Shown here: positions 9,069-12,298 of the stretch, piece by piece
Numbering within the stretch: position 1 is the first letter of the stretch
Layout of the letters: every line of letters begins with the position of its first letter
Made by a program: the position numbers and the translations under genes
Assembly (NCBI GenBank): GCA_036939975.1
Contig: JALLPB010000901.1
Coordinates: forward strand, 1-12,298
Source: Cyclostephanos tholiformis
Lineage: Eukaryota; Bacillariophyta; Thalassiosirophyceae; Thalassiosirales; Thalassiosiraceae
DNA length: 12,298 nt
Direction of reading: 5' to 3'
The notes under the pieces: generated by a model
The model's database searches: none
What the model saw: only the letters and a program-made list of their open reading frames with translations
Told to the model about the DNA's origin: nothing

Positions 9069-9989
9069 ATGATGAATCTCCACTTCCTCAATTCGAGCCT
9101 CCTCGTTGTCATAATCGTGATGATTTCGATGACACCGTTGGTCGAAGGTGGTGTGTTGCGGGGGTTGGCTAAAGCCAAACCGACTCTAATTACCAGGACG
9201 CCAACTGCGGGGGTAAGTTGTGTCCATTTCGTGATTTTCTTCTCTCATCGTCCATCGTCCCCCCAATATCGTGGTGACTCAGTTACATGATACATTTAAA
9301 TCTCTTCTTATCGATTGATACAACACATATCTTTCAGAGAACAACAGGCTCACCTACATACTCTCCTACAATGTCTCCTTCGTCGTCTTCTGTACCTCCT
9401 GCTCCTCCTCTTTCTGGCGACATGCCAATATTACCTAATAATGGAGGATGCTTACTCAACGTAACGAATGGTATTAACGAATTCAATGTCACCGAGAATG
9501 GTTGCGACATAACGGCGCCGTATTGCATGGCCATGGGCAGCGAGAATGTATGCACAGCATGCAGGGATTCCGATTCTGACTGTGCGACAAGTGACGATGG
9601 ACACTATTGCGTGGCAGCGTATACGCAATCAGGATTTGCGTGTGCAGAGTGCAGTCTTACTGGACCTTGCACTACTTGTCCCCAAGGTCAATCATGCGGC
9701 ATCCCGTCGTGCCTTCCTGATAAGGTTCAGTATTGCAGTGCGAATCATAACGCAGATTACGATTGCCCAACAAATCCTCCTTCGTTGTTTCCTACTCCAT
9801 GCATGGTAAGTAGTGAATGCGATATTCTACTCTCGTCCCCTGTACCCATCAGTGACTCATTTATAATTCATTCCAATCACTCCTTTCAATTAACACAATA
9901 TCTTTCAGCGCTCTGAAACATATCCTGAAGCCCCCATGTTCAGTACGGGAGGCCTACCAGCACTTGACAAGAGGCAAACTACGACATGA
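9069..9989 (+). CDS. Secreted Cys-rich protein, family unknown
   Basis: There are three exons: 9069-9212, 9338-9805 and 9909-9989. All junctions are phase 0, with GTAAGT donors and TTTCAG acceptors, giving 230 residues and a TGA stop. A signal peptide is clear (LLVVIIVMISMTPLVEG, likely cut near residue 27). A Pro/Ser/Thr linker (PTYSPTMSPS) follows at about residues 52-80. A module with 16 Cys spans residues 86-203, including NVCTAC, CAECSLTGPCTTC and CGIPSCLPDKVQYC, with two N-glycosylation sequons near its start. I do not recognise the family; an extracellular, disulfide-bonded protein is the safe description. The linker style resembles that of the divergent GH19 gene, which suggests a related compartment. 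The final 26-residue exon looks like the linker of a second module that was lost by the TGA at 9987 (see next entry). ATG at 9069 and ATG at 9072 are both possible starts. Confidence 0.75.
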
Positions 9990-10158
9990 TTGCTAACCGT
10001 TACCAATGGTCTCAACGAAAACAATATTACCGAGAGTCTTTGCCCCGACGAGGCACCCTATTGCAAGGGAGGAGGTTATATGTGTGCGAGGTGCAATTCA
10101 ACCTCCTCTATATGGTACCAGAAATCAAACTTGTTGTGTCCCATCGTGCATTCCTGAT
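9984..10158 (+). pseudogene. Degenerate second copy of the Cys-rich module
   Basis: After the TGA at 9987-9989, the same frame continues with TVTNGLNENNITESLCPDEA then PYCKGGGYMCARCN. This aligns with NVTNGINEFNVTENGCDITA then PYCMAMGSENVCTAC of the intact module. The TGA occupies the place of the first Cys codon (TGC) of the module. Further on, roughly the central third of the module is missing. The ending, with NQTCCVPSCIPD matching GQSCGIPSCLPD, is in another frame. The copy is therefore a relic inside the ancestral last exon or 3' UTR. Confidence 0.7.
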
Positions 10159-10248
10159 GTGCGAATCACACGAAAGCTCATCGTGGAGGGATGTTTTTAG
10201 GAGTAATACTATTGTCATAACATTAATAAGAAAAAATGTTGACGACAT

Positions 10249-10455
10249 CTAACTGTAGTACTTATGAGTGTTGAGCCACTGGCAGAAGTGCTGAAGGCAA
10301 GAAGGAGTACATACATCGATGATGGCGTCTAACCCTTCCAATGATGTAGTAATCAGTGCATACAACTTGGTGCGATCCAACTTGATTTGAATCCTAGATT
10401 TCACAGTCTCGCCATGGCAATGCATTACTACAGCCAATAATGTAATGACGACCAT
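10249..10455 (-). CDS. Possible small secreted protein (68 residues)
   Basis: From the ATG at 10455 the frame gives a hydrophobic start (MVVITLLAVVMHCHG) like a short signal peptide. A tail with three Cys follows (DVCTPSCLQHFCQW), ending at TAG. No family is recognised. It may instead be a spliced exon of an unseen gene, a remnant, or chance. It lies between the degenerate Cys-rich module and the 3' end of the next - strand gene. Confidence 0.25.
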   Translation of the reverse strand: MVVITLLAVVMHCHGETVKSRIQIKLDRTKLYALITTSLEGLDAIIDVCTPSCLQHFCQWLNTHKYYS

Positions 10456-10526
10456 CGGAATGTGGTGGCAAATAAAAAGCCGCAAATATATTATTGAGCT
10501 GAAATTTTGAATATCTCATCCTAGTA

Positions 10527-11334
10527 CTACTTCCTCCAAAACTCCCACCAGCGCGCCGAGTCGTCTCCGCCGCTAGCATCCGCCAATATCGGGACCGGAC
10601 GATCACCGTGGCAGACGCCCCAAAACGGCGGCGACGACGACGACGGTGATAAACCAATGCGATGATGATGATGATGATGATGATGGTCGCGATCAAACGA
10701 TGGCGACGGCTGGCGAAGGAGGGAGGAGGCATCGATGTCGTTTGCGTTAACTTCCATCCAATAGTATATGTACGCGACCGCGAAGTTCCAACCTCCTTCG
10801 TTTCCCCCGCATCCAACGCATCGTCGGCTTCGTTGATGGTCCGCGCCATCCTCGTTACGGTCGTCGTCATCATCGCAGTCATCGTCAAAGAAAATGCAGT
10901 CATCGGTGGAATGATGACGATGGCGACGTGGTACCAGGGCGATGCACCACCTAGCCCTGTCTCCGTATCCTGCCCTGAGGTAGATGCAAACGTCGTGCTT
11001 AGCGCCAAGGACGTCGAACGGTCCGTCGTCGCGAACGTATATCGGCCCCACGACCGTCGGATGCGTTTCCGCGCGATCATTATTTGGACCCGTCGTAGTC
11101 GCAGTCGATACCGACGCCGCAACGTCGTCGCATCCGAGTACGACGTCGGACGGACGATGATGCGAACGTGCGAATATGCGACGGTAGGTACCGTTGACGA
11201 TGCATTCTCCGGCGTCGGATACGCGAACGATCCTAGGTCCCATCGTCGTCTCGAAGTCCTCGGTGCCGTCATGTTCGCACGATGAAAACGACGATGACGA
11301 CGATGGAGATATCGGACGCGACGAAAGTTGCCGC

Positions 11335-11367
<33 letters not shown>

Positions 11368-12065
11368 TCATCATCGACGTCGATGACGTCCCATTTCCTC
11401 TCGATGGACCTGAGATATTCCATCGCCTCGTTCGATTCGACGATCGATCTATCGTGTTCCGCCCTGGCATATTCCAGGAGAATTCGACTGCGATTCGTCA
11501 CGATGCGCGCATGTCGCAAACGCGCCATCGCAGAGGACATCGCGTCATTGCCGACCGATGCGAAAGAATGCGACCGATGGCGACGATTCGTTGGTCGTGG
11601 TCGTCGACGACGTCTCGTGGACTCGTCATCGTCGATCTTGTCAGTATCGACATTTTCGTTGCGGTCAATGTCGTTATTGACGGGGGAGTATTCCGGTGGG
11701 GGCGGTGGCGGCGGCGTCGGGGGGGGATGGAAAGGACATGACGAGGGGATCGCCGCGTGACCATCGTCGTCATCATACGACGGCGGTGGATCTCGGACGG
11801 GATCGGCGGCGGCGGCGGCGGCGGCGGCTGCGGCGTCGTATTCGGACCCTCTTCCTCGAATCGCACCAGTCGCAGTCGTTGTCGTTGTCGACGCGTCGCC
11901 GCGGCGATGATGAAGCCTGACTCGCTTCGTCGGCGGCGGCATGACAGAGTGGTGGGCGTCGTCGTTGCGTCCTCTTCCTCCTCCTCCCAAAAACGATCGC
12001 TTCTTCCCCTTGAATAGGAGGAGCAGGACGGCCGCCGAGCCGCCGAGGCCGAGAGTAAGCGCCAT
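10527..12065 (-). CDS. Membrane-anchored, mostly disordered protein with a C-terminal VNGxY-type domain
   Basis: This is a single open frame of 512 residues from ATG 12065 to TAG at 10527-10529. Residues 2-18 are hydrophobic and followed by basic KGKKR, which suggests a signal anchor. A long low-complexity region follows with runs of Ala (about 78-87), Pro (about 117-124), acidic and Arg-rich patches. A helical, possibly coiled-coil stretch spans about 177-228, followed by 13 consecutive Asp. Residues 278-495 have the spaced pattern VRVSDAG..IVNGTY, IYVRDDGPF, IYLR...RWCIALVP, YIYYW and PPFWGVC..DRPVPIL. It resembles a conserved domain of unknown role that I have met in diatom and other algal proteins. 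Acidic and His-rich insertions (including eight His) lie within it. No enzyme motif is seen, and function is unknown. No intron is needed. Confidence 0.7.
11335..11371 (+). repeat. CGT trinucleotide tract coding 13 Asp
   Basis: This is a pure (CGT)n-type run grading into CAT. On the - strand it codes the 13-Asp stretch of the membrane-anchored protein. It is likely length-variable. Confidence 0.65.
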
Positions 12066-12202
12066 GGTCTCGCACACTCTTCAAAAAAAATTATCAGATG
12101 AATTTCTCCAACGGCCAACGGCGCCTAGAGGTATTGAAGTAAAACTTGAGCACCATAATGGAGCGTTCCCAAAACTCTTTTTATGATTTATTTGTGTTTT
12201 TT

Positions 12203-12281
12203 ACGCACAAACTGTCTGGCCTTCAACCTTGCGCACACAAACTGTCTGGCCTGCAATTTTTACGCACAAACTGTCTGGCCT
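12203..12281 (+). repeat. Three direct repeats (29-30 bp spacing) upstream of the - strand gene
   Basis: Three copies of CGCACA(CA)AACTGTCTGGCCT occur with CTGTCTGGCC beginning at 12212, 12242 and 12271. Copies 1 and 3 share ACGCACAAACTGTCTGGCCT exactly; copy 2 has an extra CA. Two of the copies are preceded by a T-run. They lie 140-220 bp upstream of the ATG at 12065, so they may be promoter elements, or the edge of a longer repeat array running out of the window. Confidence 0.8.
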
Positions 12282-12298
12282 CCTACCAAACTCGCGAC

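Noticed and set aside
9987..9989. TGA replacing a Cys codon, read as selenocysteine
   Set aside because: A Cys-to-Sec exchange is tempting, but the downstream module is partly deleted and frameshifted, so a nonsense change in a decaying copy fits better.
11194..11760. A long + strand open frame opposite the membrane-anchored gene
   Set aside because: It is an antisense shadow made by trinucleotide repeats (Ser and Arg runs), with no domain.

Overview
The window looks like nuclear DNA of a diatom, most likely a chitin-producing centric form. This is inferred from protein architecture: GH19-type chitinase modules joined by PTxSPT linkers, a CBM14 chitin-binding domain, a seven-repeat FG-GAP-like beta-propeller of the kind common in diatoms, and short GT..AG introns of 81-125 nt. 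Nothing bacterial (operons, Shine-Dalgarno sites) is seen. No species is claimed.

Layout. (1) Positions 1-2279, + strand: a membrane-anchored propeller gene broken by two frameshifts and one in-frame stop, so a probable pseudogene; its N-terminal reading frame is blurred by long poly-C runs. (2) 2280-3008: intergenic, with one perfect hairpin and no convincing gene. (3) 3009-8352, - strand: one large six-exon gene that I rebuilt by joining exons. It gives a 1621-residue protein: membrane/signal segment, CBM14, three tandem GH19 modules, an N-glycosylation-rich linker and three Cys-rich repeats. All five junctions keep frame, and the alternative of several small genes does not fit. (4) 8353-9068: a divergent promoter region with TATA-like boxes at both ends, a CT microsatellite and an inverted repeat. 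(5) 9069-9989, + strand: a three-exon gene for a secreted Cys-rich protein. A second copy of its module follows in frame but is cut off by a TGC-to-TGA change and is degenerate. (6) 10249-10455, - strand: a weak small ORF with a signal-peptide-like start. (7) 10527-12065, - strand: an intronless gene for a membrane-anchored, largely disordered protein with a C-terminal domain of a type I have seen in other diatom proteins. (8) 12203-12281: three direct repeats upstream of that gene.

How the genes may work together (inference): the large chitinase-like protein and the divergent secreted Cys-rich protein share a promoter region and similar PTxSP linkers, so both may act at the cell surface, for example in remodelling chitin in the wall or fibres. 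GC content changes sharply along the window. The 5' parts of both long multi-exon genes are GC-rich and their 3' parts AT-richer, with the change lying at introns.
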